From Opitutus sp. (GTDB lineage: Bacteria; Verrucomicrobiota; Verrucomicrobiia; Opitutales; Opitutaceae): a stretch of DNA of 64,000 bases. The DNA is taken from positions 1,054,001 to 1,118,000 of the forward strand of contig JANPZY010000001.1 in the NCBI GenBank assembly GCA_024707325.1, in the 5' to 3' direction. A program made the position numbers and the translations under genes. This document shows positions 26,400 through 36,548 of this stretch, piece after piece (positions within the stretch are counted from its first letter, which is position 1; each line of letters opens with the position of its first letter). The notes beneath the pieces are model-generated. The model worked only from the letters and a program-made list of their open reading frames with translations, was not told the DNA's origin and made no database searches.

Positions 26400-26831
26400 A
26401 TGTTTCGCATCGCCAACACACCGCTGAGCCCCGCCGAGTTGAAACCGCTTCTTTCCGACGCGCACGCGGGTGCGTGCGTGGAATTTGAGGGCTGGGTGCG
26501 CAATCACAACGACGGCCGCGCCGTGCTCGCGCTCGATTACGAGGCGTTTGCGCCGCTCGCGGAAAAGGAGGGCGAGCGCATCCTCGCGGAAGCGAAAGCG
26601 AAGTTCGAGATTCGCGAAGCGGTCTGCGTGCACCGCGTGGGCGCGCTCGCGATCGGCGATCTCGCGGTGTGGGTGGGGGTTTCCGCGGCGCATCGCGGCG
26701 CGGCATTCGACGCGTGCCGCTACATCATCGACGAAGCGAAGGCGCGCGTGCCGATCTGGAAAAAGGAACACTACGCAGACGGCAGCACCGAGTGGGTGAA
26801 CTGTGCTACGCGTCCCTCGGCGGAATCGTAA
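26400..26831 (+). CDS. moaE: Molybdopterin synthase catalytic subunit MoaE
   Basis: Predicted 143 aa, normal for MoaE. Conserved features: CVEFEGWVRNHNDGRAVLALDYEAF, VHRVGALAIGDLAVWVGVSAAHRGAAFDAC, and VPIWKKEHYADGSTEWVNC, whose lysines sit at the active site. It is the catalytic half of molybdopterin synthase and is coupled to moaD by a three-base gap. With moaA, moeA and moaC the window supplies most of the cofactor pathway; moaB/mog and moeB-like genes are not present here. Confidence 0.95.
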   Translation: MFRIANTPLSPAELKPLLSDAHAGACVEFEGWVRNHNDGRAVLALDYEAFAPLAEKEGERILAEAKAKFEIREAVCVHRVGALAIGDLAVWVGVSAAHRGAAFDACRYIIDEAKARVPIWKKEHYADGSTEWVNCATRPSAES

Positions 26832-26956
26832 CGCCGGCGCCAACGCGCGGTTAGCGCGGCGGTTTATATGCAAATGTGTGCCGGCTTCTTTCGTGCGGCA
26901 CCGAGGCTTTGCCCGTTGCGAGCGCGAATGGGTCGCACTTACGTGGGGCCGCACAC

Positions 26957-27703
26957 ATGTCCGCCACCACGCCACTTGCGTCCGCAACCGCTGGTGCGCG
27001 CGAGGCCGTTTTCACGGTTCGCGCGCTGACGAAGACGTATGGCGAGGGCGACGCGGCGGTGCACGCGCTCGTGGGCGTGGATCTTGAGCTGTATCGCGGC
27101 GAACTGGTCGTGCTGCTCGGTCCTTCGGGCAGCGGCAAATCGACGCTGCTGAATCATCTCGGCGGACTCGATATGCCGACGTCGGGCACGCTGCGCTGTC
27201 GCGACATCGATCTCGCGGCGGCCGACGAGGCGGGGCTGACGGCGTTTCGGCGCGACGCGGTGGGTTTCGTTTTTCAGTTCTACAATCTGATCCCGAGTCT
27301 GACCGCGCGGGAAAACGTCGCGCTCATCACCGAGATCGCGCGCGATCCGATGCAGCCGGAGGACGCGTTACAACTGGTCGGACTCTCGCCACGGCTGGAT
27401 CATTTTCCCGCGCAGCTTTCCGGCGGCGAACAACAGCGCGTGGCGATTGCGCGCGCGATCGCGAAACGTCCGGAAGTGTTGTTGTGCGACGAGCCGACCG
27501 GCGCGCTCGATGTGCACACGGGCATCACCGTGCTCGAGGCGATCGAGCACATCAATCGCGAGCTCGGCACGCTCGCGGTGATCATCACGCACAACGCCAT
27601 CCTCGCCGACATGGCCGATCGCGTGCTCTCGATGCGCGACGGCAGGATCGTGCACGAGCAACGCAACTCGCGGCGAAAGCCCGTGCGCGAGTTGCAGTGG
27701 TGA
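26957..27703 (+). CDS. ABC transporter ATP-binding protein (MacB/LolD type)
   Basis: Predicted 248 aa. Walker [10 protein letters not shown] at residues 55-63, Q-loop in VFQFYNLIP near 107, signature [14 protein letters not shown], Walker [13 protein letters not shown] and H-loop in IITHNA. The FQFYNLIP and DEPTGALD variants are typical of the MacB/LolD/FtsE export family. It should energise the FtsX-like permease encoded next. The ATG at 26957 follows 27 open but non-conserved codons. A hairpin element at 27731 separates it from the permease gene. Confidence 0.93.
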   Translation: MSATTPLASATAGAREAVFTVRALTKTYGEGDAAVHALVGVDLELYRGELVVLLGPSGSGKSTLLNHLGGLDMPTSGTLRCRDIDLAAADEAGLTAFRRDAVGFVFQFYNLIPSLTARENVALITEIARDPMQPEDALQLVGLSPRLDHFPAQLSGGEQQRVAIARAIAKRPEVLLCDEPTGALDVHTGITVLEAIEHINRELGTLAVIITHNAILADMADRVLSMRDGRIVHEQRNSRRKPVRELQW

Positions 27704-27730
27704 AAACCCGCTGAACGATGTCCCCGCACG

Positions 27731-27815
27731 AAATCGTTCTCGTTCGTCGTTCTCTTTCTCGTTCTCGCCTGCTGATTCGAGAGCGAGAAAGAGAACGATC
27801 ACGAGAACGAGAATG
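27731..27815. mobile_element. Solo hairpin element related to the four-helix-bundle gene flanks
   Basis: Left arm 27731-27767 and right arm 27779-27815 are imperfect complements made of CGTTCTCGTTCTC-type sequence around an ~11-base loop. The left arm matches the 37 bases at 62414-62450 with one difference. It lies between the ABC ATPase and permease genes of one probable operon, and encodes nothing. Confidence 0.8.
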
Positions 27816-27836
27816 GAGTGAGCGGGAGGACGCGGC

Positions 27837-30203
27837 ATGAGTCTCCTCGATCGCAAACTCCTGCGCGATCTGCGTGCGATCAAATCGCAGGCGTTCGCCG
27901 TCGCGCTCGTGATGGCGTGCGGACTCGCGATGATGATCATGACGCGCTCGCTGATCCTCTCGCTCGAGACGACACGCGACACGTATTACCGCGAGCATCG
28001 ATTCGCAGATGTGTTTGTGCGTTTGAAACGCGCGCCGGAATCGGTGGCTGAGCGCATCGCAGCGATTCCCGGCGTCGCGCGCGTGGAAACCGGCATCGCC
28101 TTGCAGGCGACGCTCGACATTCCCGGCATGCCGGAGCCCGCGGTGGGATTGATTCAATCGCTGCCCGAGGAAGGCGAGCTCGTGCTCAATCGTCTTTATC
28201 TGCGCAGCGGCCGCATTCTCACGGGGCGCGGCTCGCCGGGAGAAATTCTCGTCGGCGAAGCTTTCGCGAGTGCGCACGGCCTGAAACCGGGCGACACGAT
28301 TTCGGCGATTCTTTACGGACGAAAACAGACCTTTCGCATTGCGGGCATCGTGCTCTCGCCGGAGTTCGTCTTCGAAGCGCCACCCGGCGCGGCGCTGCCG
28401 GACAATCGCACCTACGGCGTGTTTTGGATGCCCTACAAGGAGCTCGCGACCGCGAGCAATCTCGACGGCGCGTTCAACAATCTCTCGCTCACACTCGCGC
28501 CTGGCGCGGCGGAGGAGGCGGTGATCGCGGCGGTCGATCGCGTGCTGCAACCCTACGGTGGACGCGGCGCGTATGGACGCGATGCTCATCCTTCGCACAC
28601 GCGGTTGCGTGACGAGATCCGCGTGCTGCACGGACTCTCGATCGGATTTCCGCTCGTGTTTCTGAGCGTGGCGGCGTTCATGACCAACGCCGTGATGGGT
28701 CGGCAGATCACGCTGCAGCGCGAGCAGATCGCGATGCTCAAGGCCTGCGGTTTCAGCAACGCGCAGGTCGGCTGGCACTACTTTCGTTTCGCACTCGTGA
28801 TCGTGGTGGTCGGCACGGCGCTTGGCGCGCTCGGCGGTTACGCCCTCGGGCATCGGTTGGTGGAGATGTATCATCTCTTCTTCCGGTTTCCGTCGCTGGA
28901 ATTTTTGCTCGCGAAAAACGTGCTCGTGGCGGCGGCGCTGGTGAGCGCGCTCGCGGCGATCACCGGTGTGTGGGGCGCGGTGCGCACGGCGGTGCGACTG
29001 CCGCCGGCGGAGGCGATGCGGCCGGAACCGCCGGCGAATTTTCGCGCGTCGATCGCGGAGCGTTTGGGATTCGCATCGAAACTCTCGGTGTCGCTGCGCA
29101 TGGCGTTGCGCAACATCGAGCGGCGTCCGTTTCGCGCGCTGCTCACGTGCGCGGCGCTCGCGCTGGCGACCGGAATTCTCGTCGTGCCGAGCGCGCTGCG
29201 TGACGGCATCGACTACGTGCTCGATTATCAGTGGGACCTCGTGCAGCGGCACACGGTGTTTGTGTCGATGATCGAGCCGGGGCCGGTGCGCGCGCTCGCG
29301 GAGTTTCGCACGTTGCCCGGCGTGATTCATGCGGAGCCGGTGCGCGCGGCGGCGGTGGAGTTGCGCGCGGGAAATCGCATGCGGCGAATTGGCCTCACGG
29401 GTTTGTCGGCTGAAGCCGTGCTCAATCGCGTGATCGGTCCCGATGAAAAACAGATCGTGCTGCCGTCGCACGGCATCGTGCTCTCGGCGAAACTCGCCGA
29501 CGTGCTCGGGGTGACGCTGGGCGACGAGATCGCCGTGCGCGTGCTCGAGGGTGAGCGTCCGACATTTTCGGTGCCGGTTGCGGCGCTCTCCGAAGATTTC
29601 GCCGGCACGGCGGCGTTCATGGAATTCGACGCGCTCAATCGCGCACTCGGTGAGGGCGATCGCATCAGCGGCGCGTATCTCTCGGTCGCGCGCGGAGAGT
29701 GGACGCGTTTCCTGCGCACGATGAAAAAAGTGCCGCGCGTCGGGAGCGTCGTGATCAAGGACAACATCCGCGCTAGTTTTCGGAAAACGACGGCGGAGAG
29801 CATCGGGCTCTTGCAGAAAATCTATCTGACCTTCGCGACGGTGGTCGCGTTTGGCATCGTGTATAACAGCGCGCGCATCTCGCTCTCCGAGCGGCAACGC
29901 GAACTCGCGACCTTGCGGGTGGTGGGCTTCACGCAGCGCGAAGTCGCCGCGGTGCTGGTGAGCGAACTCGTGATCCTTACGCTGATCGCGATGCCCATCG
30001 GATTGCTTATCGGCTCGGGTTTCTCGACAGCGATCATTCAAACCGTGAACACGGAGTTCGTGCGATTGCCGGTGATTCTGACGAGCGGCAACTACGCGTT
30101 CGCCGTGCTGATCGTCACACTGGCCTCGCTACTCTCGGCGTTACTCGCGACGCGAAAACTCAATCAACTCGATCTCGTCGGCGCGCTGAAAGCGCGGGAC
30201 TAA
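27837..30203 (+). CDS. ABC transporter permease, FtsX-like (two repeats)
   Basis: Predicted 788 aa with the duplicated FtsX layout: an N-terminal helix (QAFAVALVMACGLAMMIM), a large periplasmic region, three helices (FPLVFLSVAAFMTNAVMG, IVVVGTALGALGGYALG, VLVAAALVSALAAITGVWG), then helix, second periplasmic region and three helices at the end. Such permeases work with MacB-type ATPases and HlyD-type adaptors to move substrates from the periplasm outward or to drive lipoprotein or peptide export. The ATPase gene precedes it and the adaptor gene follows 75 bases later. The substrate is unknown. Confidence 0.88.
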   Translation: MSLLDRKLLRDLRAIKSQAFAVALVMACGLAMMIMTRSLILSLETTRDTYYREHRFADVFVRLKRAPESVAERIAAIPGVARVETGIALQATLDIPGMPEPAVGLIQSLPEEGELVLNRLYLRSGRILTGRGSPGEILVGEAFASAHGLKPGDTISAILYGRKQTFRIAGIVLSPEFVFEAPPGAALPDNRTYGVFWMPYKELATASNLDGAFNNLSLTLAPGAAEEAVIAAVDRVLQPYGGRGAYGRDAHPSHTRLRDEIRVLHGLSIGFPLVFLSVAAFMTNAVMGRQITLQREQIAMLKACGFSNAQVGWHYFRFALVIVVVGTALGALGGYALGHRLVEMYHLFFRFPSLEFLLAKNVLVAAALVSALAAITGVWGAVRTAVRLPPAEAMRPEPPANFRASIAERLGFASKLSVSLRMALRNIERRPFRALLTCAALALATGILVVPSALRDGIDYVLDYQWDLVQRHTVFVSMIEPGPVRALAEFRTLPGVIHAEPVRAAAVELRAGNRMRRIGLTGLSAEAVLNRVIGPDEKQIVLPSHGIVLSAKLADVLGVTLGDEIAVRVLEGERPTFSVPVAALSEDFAGTAAFMEFDALNRALGEGDRISGAYLSVARGEWTRFLRTMKKVPRVGSVVIKDNIRASFRKTTAESIGLLQKIYLTFATVVAFGIVYNSARISLSERQRELATLRVVGFTQREVAAVLVSELVILTLIAMPIGLLIGSGFSTAIIQTVNTEFVRLPVILTSGNYAFAVLIVTLASLLSALLATRKLNQLDLVGALKARD

Positions 30204-30278
30204 AAACACGCACACGAAGACCAACGCGCGCACGAACCAACGAGTGAATCACCTGCCTTCGATCCAACCTTCTCCTCC

Positions 30279-31531
30279 ATGAGTTCGACCTCTCCCTCCT
30301 CCCCCGCCCCGAAGACTCAGGCGCGCGGTCGTCCGCGCCGCTGGCTTTGGCTTGGTGCGCTCGCGCTCGCCGTGCTGATCGTGCTCGGATTGTGGCCGAA
30401 GCCGCTGCCGGTCGAAACCGCGGTCGTATCTCGCGGCGAGCTCGTCGTGAGCGTGAGCGAGGAAGGCATGACGCGCGTGCGCAACCGCTACGTGATCTCC
30501 GCGCCGGTTTCAGGGCAGTTGCGTCGCATCGACTGGAAAGCAGGTGCGCCGGTGCGCGCCGGAGACACGCCGCTCGCGGTGCTCGAGACGAGCGGTGCTG
30601 ACTTTTTGGATACACGCACCCTCGCGCAGGCGGAGGCGCGCGTGCGTGGAGCCGAGGCGGCGCGCGAAGCGGCACTCGCGCAACGTCAACGCGCGGCGGC
30701 CGCCGCGAAACTCGCGACGGCGGACTACGAGCGCGCGCAGAAACTCTTTTTCGCGCGAAGTGCTCTCCCCGCAGGAACTGGAAGCGGCGCAGATGCGCGC
30801 GATCGCAGCGCAGCAGGAAGAACGCGCGGCGGAGTTTTCGCTGCGCGTGGCGGAGTTCGAACTCGAGCAGGCGCGTGCGGTGGTGACGCGCGGCGCGGGC
30901 GGCTCGGCGGAGAATGCGGAGCCGCTGGTGATCACGTCGCCGGTGGACGGGAAAATTCTGCGCGTTTATCAGGAGAGTGCGCGGGTGGTGCCAGCGGGCT
31001 TTGATTTGTTGGAGGTCGGTGACGAAACCGATCTCGAGGCGCGCATCGAAGTGCTGTCGCGCGATGGCGTGGCGATTCGGCCGGGCGCGCGCGTGTGGAT
31101 CGAGCAATGGGGCGGTCCCTACCCGCTCGAAGGCGCGCGTGCGACTCGTGGAGCCGTCGGCGTTCACGAAAATTTCCGCGCTCGGGGTGGAAGAGCAGCG
31201 TGTTTACGTCGTCGTGGACTTCGTCGATCCCGTGGAAAAGCGCGCGACGCTCGGCGACAATTATCGCGTGGAAGGTCGCATCGTGACTTGGGAAGGCAGC
31301 GACGTGCGGCAGGTGCCCGCGGGCGCGCTGTTTCAACGCGCGGGCGAGTGGCAGACGTTTGTGCTCGAAGGCGGACGCGCCCGTTTGAAAACCGTGAAGG
31401 TGGGTCGCTCGAACGGATTGCAGACCGAAGTGCTGGCGGGTCTGAACGAAGGTGAGCGCGTGATCGTGTATCCCGGCGACCAAGTGCGCGACGGCGTGCG
31501 CGTGAAGCCGATCACAGTCTCGGCGCGATGA
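30279..31531 (+). CDS. HlyD-family periplasmic adaptor subunit, reading frame broken twice
   Basis: About 416 aa after repair. Frame 1 covers the membrane anchor (WLWLGALALAVLIVLGLW), a lipoyl half-motif (APVSGQLRRIDWKAGAPVRAG) and the start of a coiled coil. Frame 2 resumes at EVLSPQELEAAQMRA and carries VDGKILRVYQESARVVPAG. Frame 3 from RVRLVEPSAFTKISALGVEEQRV runs to the stop. Removing one T from the T5 run at 30747-30751 and one base from the GCGCGCG run near 31131-31141 restores one protein. The adaptor would link the upstream permease to an outer-membrane channel. Sequence error is more likely than decay because every segment is well conserved, but a true pseudogene is possible. Confidence 0.82.
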
Positions 31532-31538
31532 GGACTTG

Positions 31539-31626
31539 GGCGTGAGTCGAGCCGCACTCGGTCGCGACCCGGTGCGGACCTTGGCTCGACCGTGTCCGCG
31601 ACGTTGTCGCGATTTGGGCCGAGGCG
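31539..31626 (+). repeat. 11-bp repeat array, 8 units
   Basis: Units GTCGCGACCCG, GTGCGGACCTT, GGCTCGACCGT, GTCCGCGACGT and neighbours begin seven bases after the hlyD stop, oriented with hlyD. The array abuts a nested pair of palindromes. The 31532-31830 gap contains only these repeats. Confidence 0.85.
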
Positions 31627-31632
31627 ATTTTT

Positions 31633-31822
31633 GGCCCGCGAATGGACGCTAACGGACGCGAATAACAAACCCGCACGGGCCATTGTCATTCTGAGCGGAG
31701 CGAAGAATCCACTTAGAGCTTCGATACACACGTTTGCATCGCAACTCCCGCTGGATTCTTCGCTGCGCTCAGAATGACAACAAGGGAGGTCGGATTGGCG
31801 GAGATTCGCGTGGATTCGCGGG
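31633..31822. repeat. Outer palindrome interrupted by a 94-bp element
   Basis: The left arm (31633-31663) includes CCCGCGAATGGACGCTAAC; the right arm (31797-31822) ends GCGTGGATTCGCGGG. They are imperfect complements 133 bases apart, with element copy 2 lying between them. This looks like one element inserted into the loop of an older one. Confidence 0.65.
31685..31778. mobile_element. 94-bp palindromic MITE/REP-like element, copy 2
   Basis: The 27-bp arms at 31685-31711 and 31752-31778 differ by one base (GGAG against GCAG context). The right arm is identical to that of copy 1. The centre, reverse complemented, resembles that of copy 3 (GGAGTTGCGATGC against GGAGTTTCGCTGC). Confidence 0.85.
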
Positions 31823-31830
31823 ACGGATTT

Positions 31831-32412
31831 TTATGGGAAAAGCCAGGTGTGGCGCCACTGGCCGTTTTCGCGGGTGAAGCGTTGGCGGTCGTGATGACGG
31901 AAGGGGCGCTGGTGCCAGAACTCGATTTCGTCGGGCACGAGTCGGAAACCGGACCAGTGCGGCGGACGTGGCACGGAGCCCATCGCGTAGCGGAGGCCGA
32001 CGGCGGCGACCGCTTGTTCGAGTTCGAAGCGGCCGGCCATGGGTTGGGATTGGCGCGAGGCCCAGGCGCCGAGTTGGCTGAGGCGCGGCCGGGAAGCGAA
32101 ATAGACGTCGGCTTCGTCGTCGGACACGGGGACGACGGCGCCATCGATGCGGACCTGGCGTTCGAGTTTGGCCCAATGAAAACAGAGCGCGGCGCGCGGG
32201 TTGGCGGCGAGTTGGCGGGCTTTCGGGCTCTCTAGATTCGTATAGAAGACGAAGCCGCGTTCGTCGAAGTCCTTGAGCAACACCATGCGGACGGATGGGC
32301 GGCCGGTGGCGTCGGCGGTGGCGAGAGCCATGGCTGTGGGATCGTCGAGTTCCTCGGTGCGCGCGGCGGCGAACCATTGGGAAAAGAGGGCGAACGGATC
32401 GGACGCGGTCAT
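31831..32412 (-). CDS. pdxH: Pyridoxamine/pyridoxine 5'-phosphate oxidase
   Basis: Predicted 193 aa, family length. Conserved: [36 protein letters not shown] (FMN binding), [45 protein letters not shown] and the C-terminal [22 protein letters not shown]. The extreme C-terminus reads HTWLFP where many homologues have RLxP. It oxidises PNP or PMP to pyridoxal phosphate with FMN in the cytoplasm. The ATG at 32412 begins the family region; 55 upstream codons in frame are unlikely to be used. Divergent from mnmE. Confidence 0.94.
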   Translation of the reverse strand: MTASDPFALFSQWFAAARTEELDDPTAMALATADATGRPSVRMVLLKDFDERGFVFYTNLESPKARQLAANPRAALCFHWAKLERQVRIDGAVVPVSDDEADVYFASRPRLSQLGAWASRQSQPMAGRFELEQAVAAVGLRYAMGSVPRPPHWSGFRLVPDEIEFWHQRPFRHHDRQRFTRENGQWRHTWLFP

Positions 32413-32537
32413 GGAAGAATCATGCCGGAGCGGCGTGCGGGCGGCTCGGCTGCGTTTGGCAAATCCTATGCGCGGATTGGCGGGCGAGGCGGAAAAGCGC
32501 TTGGCCTTCGCGGGGCGGCCTGTTGCCCTCGACGGTA

Positions 32538-33893
32538 ATGTCCGCGCACTCCGACACGATCGCTGCGCTCGCCACACCGGCGGGCACCGCCGCGCTGGCC
32601 GTCCTGCGTATCAGCGGGCCGGATACGCTGCGGCTGTGCACGGAATTGTTTGGGAAAACTCCCCTGCCCCGCCAGGTGTCGCGCGGAAACTATCGCGATC
32701 GCCAGGGCGCGGTGGTGGACGACGTGTTGTTCACGTTTTTCGCGGGGCCGAAGTCCTACACGGGCGAGGACACGCTGGAGATCTCGTGTCACGGCAACCC
32801 GTTTATCGCGCAACGGATTCTGGAGGATCTGCACGCGCGCGGCTGCCGGCCGGCGAATCCGGGTGAGTTCACGCAGCGGGCGTTTTTGAGCGGGCGCATG
32901 GATCTCACCCAGGCCGAGGCGGTTATGGATCTGATCCACGCTCGCAGCAACCGGGCGCTGGAGGCGGCCAACCGGCAGCTCGCAGGTGCGCTGGCCCGCG
33001 AGATGGAGGCGGCGATCGAGGAATTGCTGGGGGTGCTGGCGCGGGTGGAGGCGTATATCGATTTCCCGGACGAGGATTTACCGCCGGAGGACGTGGATAT
33101 TTTGCGGCGCGGCGTGGAAAATCTGCGTCGCCGGGCCGGGCGCCTGCTCGCGACGAGCCATTACGGCGCGATCCTGCGCGAGGGCATGAAAACCGTGCTG
33201 ATCGGCGCGCCGAACGTGGGTAAGAGCAGCCTGCTCAACCAGTTGGTCGGGCGGGACCGTGCGTTGGTAAGTCCGGAGGCAGGAACGACTAGAGATTTTA
33301 TCGAGGAGCAGATAGTTGTCGGTTCGCACAGCGTGCGGCTGATTGATACCGCGGGTTTGAATCCCACGCCGACCGAGCTCGAGCGTCGCGGTATGGAGAA
33401 AACCTTGGAACGTCTCGGCGAGGCGGATCTGGTGCTACTGGTGGTGGACGGTTCGCAGCCGGCCGCTCCCCTGCCCGATTCTGCGGCCGCGCGGCTCGTG
33501 CCGGACAAGACGCTCGTGGTCGCGAACAAGGCGGATCTGCCGCATCGATTCGTCGCCGGAGGCCTGCTGGCCGGACTGGAAACCGTATGGGTTTCGGCGC
33601 TGCAAGCGGCGGGGATCGAAGAGCTTACGCAAGCGATCGAGCGACGGGCTCAGTCGTTCCAAGTGACGGGAGATGAAGAACTTGTGGCGGTGAGCGCGCG
33701 TCACGCGCACGCGCTGGAGCGGGCGCGGAAGGCACTCGAAGAAGCCGTGGCAAAGATCGAGTCGCGTGGCGCGGTCGAGTTGCTGGCGAGTGATCTGCGC
33801 GAAGCGCTGGAAGCGTTTGGAGAGATCTCGGGACGGGTGGACAACGAGCGGATGTTGGACGCATTGTTCGCGACGTTTTGTATCGGCAAGTAG
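32538..33893 (+). CDS. mnmE: tRNA uridine-5-carboxymethylaminomethyl modification GTPase MnmE
   Basis: Predicted 451 aa, standard length. The N-terminal formyl-THF-binding domain opens with [22 protein letters not shown]. The inserted Ras-like G domain has P-loop [12 protein letters not shown], switch region [32 protein letters not shown] and NKADL. The protein ends with the C-[IV]-G-K motif CIGK, whose cysteine is functional in the family. With MnmG it modifies U34 of tRNAs reading NNA/NNG codons. mnmG begins 33 bases downstream, an arrangement often conserved. Confidence 0.97.
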   Translation: MSAHSDTIAALATPAGTAALAVLRISGPDTLRLCTELFGKTPLPRQVSRGNYRDRQGAVVDDVLFTFFAGPKSYTGEDTLEISCHGNPFIAQRILEDLHARGCRPANPGEFTQRAFLSGRMDLTQAEAVMDLIHARSNRALEAANRQLAGALAREMEAAIEELLGVLARVEAYIDFPDEDLPPEDVDILRRGVENLRRRAGRLLATSHYGAILREGMKTVLIGAPNVGKSSLLNQLVGRDRALVSPEAGTTRDFIEEQIVVGSHSVRLIDTAGLNPTPTELERRGMEKTLERLGEADLVLLVVDGSQPAAPLPDSAAARLVPDKTLVVANKADLPHRFVAGGLLAGLETVWVSALQAAGIEELTQAIERRAQSFQVTGDEELVAVSARHAHALERARKALEEAVAKIESRGAVELLASDLREALEAFGEISGRVDNERMLDALFATFCIGK

Positions 33894-33926
33894 GCCGGGT
33901 TACTCTCCCCTGCCCCTTTTGGTGTG

Positions 33927-35804
33927 ATGATCTACAGCGAGACCTTTGACGTGATTGTGTGCGGGGCTGGTCACGCGGGCGTCGAAGCGGCGCTGGCGGC
34001 GGCGCGCATGGGTGCCTCTACCCTGCTCCTCACCGGCAATATCGATACGATCGCCCAGATGAGCTGCAATCCGGCCATCGGAGGTCAGGCCAAGGGGCAA
34101 ATGGTCCGGGAAATCGACGCTCTGGGTGGCGAGATGGCCATCAATACGGACGTTACCGGCATCCAGTTTCGGTTGCTGAATGAATCCCGTGGCGCAGCGG
34201 TTCAGTCTCCGCGGGCACAGTGCGACAAGAAGGCTTATCAGTTCCGGTTGAAGCACACGCTGGAGCTGCAGCCGAATCTCCAGATCTTTCAGGCGACCGT
34301 GACCGGCTTGGTGTTCGAGCACGGGCGCGTGGTGGGCTGCCGGACTAATCTGGATGTGGAGTTTCGCGGCCGAGCCGTCGTGGTGACCACCGGGACCTTC
34401 CTGCGCGGCCTCATGCATATCGGCCAGAACAAGAATGAAGGTGGCCGCTTAGGCGATTTCAGCGCCAAGACGTTGTCCGCGAGCTTTCTGGAGGCCGGAA
34501 TCGAACTCCAGCGGCTCAAAACCGGCACGCCGCCGCGGATTCTGGGACGGAGCATCGATTTCTCGAAGATGCAGGAACAGAAAGGCGACGCGGAGCCGAC
34601 TTTCTTTGCGTTCCACGACACCCGGCAGGACGGGGAGTTGTTCCACGTGGAACAAACCGGAGAGCGCCGTTCCGGGTGGGCTCCGGGCTGTGAACAAGTT
34701 TCGTGCTGGATGACTCACACCACGGAGCGCACGGCGACGCTAGTGCGGGAGAACCTGCACAAGTCCGCGATGTATAGCGGCGAGATAGAAGGCGTAGGAC
34801 CAAGGTATTGCCCAAGTATTGAGGACAAATTCGTGCGGTTTGCGGATAAGCCGAGGCACCTGCTTTTCCTTGAACCGGAGGGGAGAGCGACGAACGAATT
34901 TTATGTGAATGGCTTGTCAACAAGTCTGCCGTTCGACGTCCAGCTGGAGATGGTGCATAGTGTTCCCGGTCTCGAAAAGGCGGTGTTGTTGAGGCCTGCG
35001 TATGCGGTCGAGTATGATTTTGCGCCGCCGACGCAGCTGTTGCCGTCGCTGGAGTCGAAAAAGGTCGAGAACCTGTTTTTTGCCGGCCAGATCAATGGCA
35101 CTTCAGGCTACGAGGAAGCCGCGGCGCAAGGTCTGGTGGCTGGCGTGAATGCCGTGAACAAGGTGAGGGGGGCGGCACCGATGATCATCACGCGCCAGGA
35201 GGCGTATATCGGTGTGCTGATCGACGATCTCGTGACCAAGGGCACGCGCGAGCCATATCGAATGTTTACGAGTCGGGCCGAGCACCGGCTGTTGTTCAAT
35301 CATGGCAGCGCGGAGCTGCGATTGATTCATCATGCGAAAGCGCACGGACTGCTTTCGTCGGACCGCATTGCGCGGATCGAGGAGAAGCAAAGCACGATTC
35401 GTCGGTGGATTGAGAAGCTGGAAAGCACCCGCATTGCCGGAGGCTCGCTGGCGGACCACGTGCGCCGCGGGGCAGCGGAGAGTGTTCTGCCGGAGGAGTT
35501 AAAGAATGCGCACTCTGCGATTAAGCAGGAGGTGGTGTATCGTGTTGCTTATAAGGGGTATCTGGAGCGCGAGGAGCGTCACATCCAGAAGCTGGGGGAG
35601 ATCGAAAAGATCAAAATTCCGCCGGATCTAGACTTCATAACCGTGAAAGGACTACGAAAGGAAAGCGCGCTGAAGCTGTCGGAGATCAAGCCGCACAGCC
35701 TGGGGCAGGCAAGCCGCATCAGTGGTGTTAACCCAGCGGATATCAGCATCTTAATGGTGCATATCGAAGCGAGCAGGGCAGGGGAGCGAAAGGAGCGTCT
35801 CTGA
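33927..35804 (+). CDS. mnmG: tRNA uridine-5-carboxymethylaminomethyl modification enzyme MnmG
   Basis: Predicted 625 aa. FAD-binding motif [17 protein letters not shown] at the N-terminus, then [23 protein letters not shown] and [15 protein letters not shown]; later [16 protein letters not shown] and the [10 protein letters not shown] stretch typical of MnmG; C-terminal helical domain for MnmE binding, with [26 protein letters not shown] near the end. ATG 33927 was chosen over the GTG one codon before. The last ~700 bases have visibly lower GC and less biased codons than neighbours. trmB starts two bases after the stop. Confidence 0.97.
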   Translation: MIYSETFDVIVCGAGHAGVEAALAAARMGASTLLLTGNIDTIAQMSCNPAIGGQAKGQMVREIDALGGEMAINTDVTGIQFRLLNESRGAAVQSPRAQCDKKAYQFRLKHTLELQPNLQIFQATVTGLVFEHGRVVGCRTNLDVEFRGRAVVVTTGTFLRGLMHIGQNKNEGGRLGDFSAKTLSASFLEAGIELQRLKTGTPPRILGRSIDFSKMQEQKGDAEPTFFAFHDTRQDGELFHVEQTGERRSGWAPGCEQVSCWMTHTTERTATLVRENLHKSAMYSGEIEGVGPRYCPSIEDKFVRFADKPRHLLFLEPEGRATNEFYVNGLSTSLPFDVQLEMVHSVPGLEKAVLLRPAYAVEYDFAPPTQLLPSLESKKVENLFFAGQINGTSGYEEAAAQGLVAGVNAVNKVRGAAPMIITRQEAYIGVLIDDLVTKGTREPYRMFTSRAEHRLLFNHGSAELRLIHHAKAHGLLSSDRIARIEEKQSTIRRWIEKLESTRIAGGSLADHVRRGAAESVLPEELKNAHSAIKQEVVYRVAYKGYLEREERHIQKLGEIEKIKIPPDLDFITVKGLRKESALKLSEIKPHSLGQASRISGVNPADISILMVHIEASRAGERKERL

Positions 35805-35806
35805 CC

Positions 35807-36412
35807 ATGGAGAACGCTGCTCGCACCGCTGCCTACCACGCTCTGATGGCCGAACGGACCGATGATGTGTCGCGTCGGCTCGCCGCGATCTTTCCAGGAG
35901 ATGAACCCCAGCGTTTCGTTTGGGAACTCGGCTGCGGCCATGGGCATTTCCTGAACGCCTACGCCGCTGCGCATTCCGACAAGGTCTGTGTGGGCATCGA
36001 CATCGTGGGCGAACGCATCAAGCGCGCCCTCCGGAAGCGCGACCGGGCAGGCCTGCAGAATCTGCACTTCATCCACGCCGAGGCGCGACTGTTCCTAGGG
36101 GTGCTTCCACGGCATGTTTCTATAGAGCAACTATTTATATTATTCCCTGATCCGTGGCCGAAGAAGCGACACCACAAACATCGAATAATTCAGCCGTCGT
36201 TTCTGGAAGCTGTCGCTGCTCGCTGCGCGCCGAGTGCGCGGGTTCACTTTCGGACGGATTATCAGCCGTATTTTGAGGATGCTCGTGCGGTATTCGTCGA
36301 GCATCCCCGATGGGAGATCGCAGACGAGCCCTGGCCCTTCGAGCAGGAGACGGTTTTTCAGGCGCGGGCGGAGAGCTATTATTCGCTGACGGCGCGTCCG
36401 GTCCGGGCATAA
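35807..36412 (+). CDS. trmB: tRNA (guanine-N7-)-methyltransferase TrmB
   Basis: Predicted 201 aa. SAM-binding motif FVWELGCGHGHFLNAYA, VGIDIVGERIKRALRK, the family signature LFILFPDPWPKKRHHKHRIIQPSFL and RTDYQPYFEDA are all present. It methylates G46 in the tRNA variable loop. It follows mnmG with a two-base gap, making a three-gene tRNA modification operon. Codons in the stretch 36117-36150 (encoding SIEQLFILF) are strikingly AT-rich (CTA, TTA, ATA), unlike the rest of the gene. Confidence 0.94.
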   Translation: MENAARTAAYHALMAERTDDVSRRLAAIFPGDEPQRFVWELGCGHGHFLNAYAAAHSDKVCVGIDIVGERIKRALRKRDRAGLQNLHFIHAEARLFLGVLPRHVSIEQLFILFPDPWPKKRHHKHRIIQPSFLEAVAARCAPSARVHFRTDYQPYFEDARAVFVEHPRWEIADEPWPFEQETVFQARAESYYSLTARPVRA

Positions 36413-36548
36413 GCCCGCACGGGTCGGCGGAGCCTCTCGTCTAATTCCCGCACGGTATGGCAGAAACTGGCGATTTCAGGCGTTGACGGAGGCGCGCGCG
36501 TCAGGCTTTTTGGTCAGCTTCCACCATCACAGCCTTTCACCTGCGCCC

